DNA of 7,002 nt. Source: Campylobacteraceae bacterium (GTDB lineage: Bacteria; Campylobacterota; Campylobacteria; Campylobacterales; Sulfurovaceae). The stretch spans positions 1 through 7,002 of the forward strand of contig JALVVQ010000285.1 in NCBI GenBank assembly GCA_027023325.1. The letters run 5' to 3'. The translations under genes were made by a program, and so were the position numbers. Shown here in pieces: positions 5,568-7,002 of the stretch (within the stretch, counting starts at the first letter, position 1; each line of letters begins with the position of its first letter). Below the pieces are notes generated by a model. It ran no database searches. It worked only from the letters and a program-made list of their open reading frames with translations, and was not told the origin of the DNA.

Positions 5568-6880
5568 CTAGAACAGTATGGCTTCTTCTCCTTTCTGTTT
5601 CACTGGCATTTTCTGCCAAAACAACAAAGATCAAGAACCTGTGGGATCAAAAAAGTGACTCCACGGTAAACCGTATTCATTCCAACAAAAAAGATCTTTC
5701 CAAAACAGATAAAAAGCAAAAACAACTTAACAGGCAGCTCTCAAAGATAGCTAAGTCAATTCTTAAGGCGGAAAAAGAGAATAAAAAATTGGCCAAGATA
5801 CTCAAAGAACTCAAAAAAAACAAAGAGAGCAGTGAAGAGAAGTTTTCGGTCGCCAAAAAGAAGATCAATGCCTTCGAGGGGAAAGTGACGGCACTTGACC
5901 AGACGATAAAACAGCAAAATGCCCACTTTGTTTCTTTGCTTATTGATCAGTTCTCTCTGATGATTGTGATGGACAAGATAGAGAAAAAGACGATAGACTC
6001 TGTGGTGATGCGAGAGATCTATGAGACCTACAAGAAAAAAAATGTACAAGATCTCAATAGGCTCAAGACGGAGATAAGCAAAAGTCTGAAAAAGAAAAAA
6101 GAGGTGCTTGGATATCAGAAGAAGATAGAGAGAAGCATCTCCGAGATCAGTAAGAAAAGAGAATCCTACCGCAAAAAGAAGATAGAGAAAGAGAAGCTGC
6201 TCAAAAAACTCACAGCAGATGAAGCAGCCTACCGCAAAAACATCAAAGAGCTGATGCGAAAGCAGTCCATGATTCGCTCTACGCTAGCGAAGCTCAACAT
6301 CATTCGTAAAGAAGAGATATCCAAAGAGAGAGCGCTGGAAAGAGCAAGAGAGGTGGAGATAAACCGCAGGGCAACAGCCAGAAATGCTGAGAGAGAGGAG
6401 GGTACGCAGGGGCATGTCTCCGCCAAGTCTTTTGCCAGCAATGCACAGGTCAAGCAGGTAGGAAGCTCCTATCACAGAGACAAGATCTATCGTTACCGGG
6501 GCGCCAAAACGATCTCCCCGCTCAGGCGTGCGCGACTTGTCAAGAGTTTCGGTACTTATATTGACCCGATTTATAAGATGAAGATATTCAATGAGTCCGT
6601 GACGCTTAGAGCAGCCAATTCAGACGCCAAGGTGCGCAGTGTACTCAATGGCAAAGTGGTCTTTGCCGGACAAAACAGTATGCTGGGTAAAGTGATCGTC
6701 ATTGCACATGGAGGGAAGCTCCATACTGTCTATGCAGGACTCTCGCGTATCTCTCCGATAATCAAGGTAGGTAGTCGAGTCAAAAAAGGTGCAGTGATTG
6801 GCAAGGTCAAACGAAAACTGATCTTTGAAGCGACCAAGGATTCGAAATATATAAACCCAGTCAGGTTAATTCGGATTTAG
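5564..6880 (+). CDS. EnvC-like murein hydrolase activator with degenerate LytM (M23) domain
   Basis: The 438-residue secreted protein has a signal peptide (about 1-18, VWLLLLSVSLAFSA), a long Lys/Glu-rich coiled coil (about 33-275), a flexible linker (about 276-312) and a C-terminal LytM/M23 domain (about 316-438). By alignment with the active M23 motifs, all four zinc-site residues are replaced: the His of fHxGxD is N343, its Asp is T347, the YaHL His is G392 (YAGL), and the HLHFE histidines are K418 and I420. It should therefore not cleave peptidoglycan. Like E. coli EnvC, it should be held by periplasmic FtsX and activate an amidase (AmiA-type) encoded elsewhere. The start is TTG at 5564, overlapping the ftsX stop as TTGA, with AGGGAG at 5550-5555 eight nt upstream. 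The frame's first in-phase codons give a clean signal peptide, supporting this start. Annotation pipelines may label it peptidase M23. Confidence 0.92.
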   Translation: MTRTVWLLLLSVSLAFSAKTTKIKNLWDQKSDSTVNRIHSNKKDLSKTDKKQKQLNRQLSKIAKSILKAEKENKKLAKILKELKKNKESSEEKFSVAKKKINAFEGKVTALDQTIKQQNAHFVSLLIDQFSLMIVMDKIEKKTIDSVVMREIYETYKKKNVQDLNRLKTEISKSLKKKKEVLGYQKKIERSISEISKKRESYRKKKIEKEKLLKKLTADEAAYRKNIKELMRKQSMIRSTLAKLNIIRKEEISKERALERAREVEINRRATARNAEREEGTQGHVSAKSFASNAQVKQVGSSYHRDKIYRYRGAKTISPLRRARLVKSFGTYIDPIYKMKIFNESVTLRAANSDAKVRSVLNGKVVFAGQNSMLGKVIVIAHGGKLHTVYAGLSRISPIIKVGSRVKKGAVIGKVKRKLIFEATKDSKYINPVRLIRI

Positions 6881-6891
6881 GGGAATGTGTA

Positions 6892-6928
6892 TAGTCTGGG
6901 TTGAGCCCTGCAGACTAGGATGTCTGTA
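6892..6928 (+). other. Two mutually exclusive stem-loops after the operon
   Basis: TAGTCTG at 6892-6898 pairs perfectly with CAGACTA at 6911-6917, and GG 6899-6900 can add pairs with CC 6906-6907. The same CAGAC (6911-6915) can instead pair with GTCTG at 6922-6926, extended by U-A and G-U to 6909/6928. Both helices cannot form together. No T run follows either, so this is not a standard intrinsic terminator, though it begins 12 nt after the last gene of the operon and could slow or end transcription. Confidence 0.4.
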
Positions 6929-6949
6929 GAAACCAGAAGCCCTCGATAG
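6905..6949 (+). mobile_element. Possible remnant of an IS200/IS605 tnpB 3' end (omega-RNA region)
   Basis: Read in the frame starting at 6905, this stretch encodes ALQTRMSVETRSPR followed by TAG (6947-6949). The DNA segment 6923-6942 (TCTGTAGAAACCAGAAGCCC) resembles the GAAGCC-containing 3' end common to many tnpB genes, which doubles as the guide-RNA (omega-RNA) scaffold. The hairpins immediately upstream and the small palindromes downstream (6961-6974; AGAAG 6935-6939 with CTTCT 6952-6956) suit such an end. The rest of tnpB is absent because the EnvC-like gene occupies the DNA up to 6880, and the frame has a TGA at 6902-6904. The match is from memory of the motif and is not proven. Confidence 0.33.
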
Positions 6950-6954
6950 ACCTT

Positions 6955-7002
6955 CTAGTAAAATCTATGGATTTCCTGAAGCATCGTGTCCACTGTGACA
7001 TC
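6955..7002 (-). CDS. Possible C-terminal end of a convergent gene (partial)
   Basis: On the minus strand, entering from the window edge, one frame reads DVTVDTMLQEIHRFY and ends with TAG at 6957-6955. Its composition looks protein-like, and a convergent gene ending here would explain why the operon stops. Only 15 codons are visible, so this may be chance. No function can be proposed. Confidence 0.2.
   Translation of the reverse strand, partial: DVTVDTMLQEIHRFY

Noticed and set aside
5564..6880. Active M23 zinc endopeptidase
   Set aside because: The LytM domain is present but the zinc-ligand positions read Asn, Thr, Gly and Lys/Ile, so the enzyme activity is not supported.
6967..7002. Forward gene start (ATG GAT TTC CTG AAG...) running off the window edge
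   Set aside because: No ribosome binding site precedes the ATG and the 12 visible residues are not recognisable, so it is weaker than the minus-strand alternative.
1..7002. CRISPR array, tRNA or rRNA gene
   Set aside because: I saw no regularly spaced direct repeats, no tRNA cloverleaf and no rRNA-like stretch on either strand.

Overview
The window looks like chromosome from a Campylobacterota (epsilonproteobacterial) organism. The strongest evidence is the gene order: RluD-type pseudouridine synthase, fibronectin type III lipoprotein, a long-form TrmB, FtsE, FtsX, then an EnvC-like coiled-coil/LytM protein. As I recall, this is the order of the Campylobacter jejuni Cj1280c-Cj1275c and Helicobacter pylori HP0745-HP0750 blocks. 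The AT-rich intergenic DNA, T-rich promoter elements and frequent GTG/TTG starts agree with this. An EAL-domain gene upstream would suit a free-living member (Sulfurovum/Sulfurimonas-like), but I cannot fix the genus.

Layout. Positions 1-143 are an AT-rich leader with an 11-bp inverted repeat and a perfect TATAAT box. Positions 144-1135 are a two-gene module: a 60-residue single-pass membrane protein whose stop overlaps the start of a stand-alone EAL-domain protein. The EAL domain keeps most c-di-GMP-pocket residues but has lost two residues needed for catalysis, so it is probably a c-di-GMP sensor or pseudo-phosphodiesterase. Positions 1136-1304 are regulatory: a Campylobacter-type promoter candidate lies inside the left arm of an 11-bp perfect inverted repeat, and the right arm runs into the ribosome binding site of the next gene. 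Positions 1305-6880 are a tightly packed six-gene operon in which the genes overlap or lie within 15 nt of each other. Positions 6881-7002 hold short hairpins, a motif resembling the 3' end of an IS200/IS605 tnpB gene, and possibly the tail of a convergent gene.

The operon joins ribosome/tRNA modification (RluD, TrmB), a surface or periplasmic FnIII lipoprotein, and the cell-separation machinery. FtsE (ATPase) and FtsX (membrane subunit) should drive conformational changes in the EnvC-like protein. That protein lacks all four zinc ligands of M23 peptidases, so it should activate a separately encoded amidase rather than cut peptidoglycan. No clear foreign defence system or CRISPR array is present. 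The observations most worth a second look are the degenerate EAL/small-membrane-protein pair, the hairpin covering the rluD ribosome binding site, the 62-nt out-of-phase overlap between rluD and the lipoprotein gene, and the tnpB-like scar directly after the operon.
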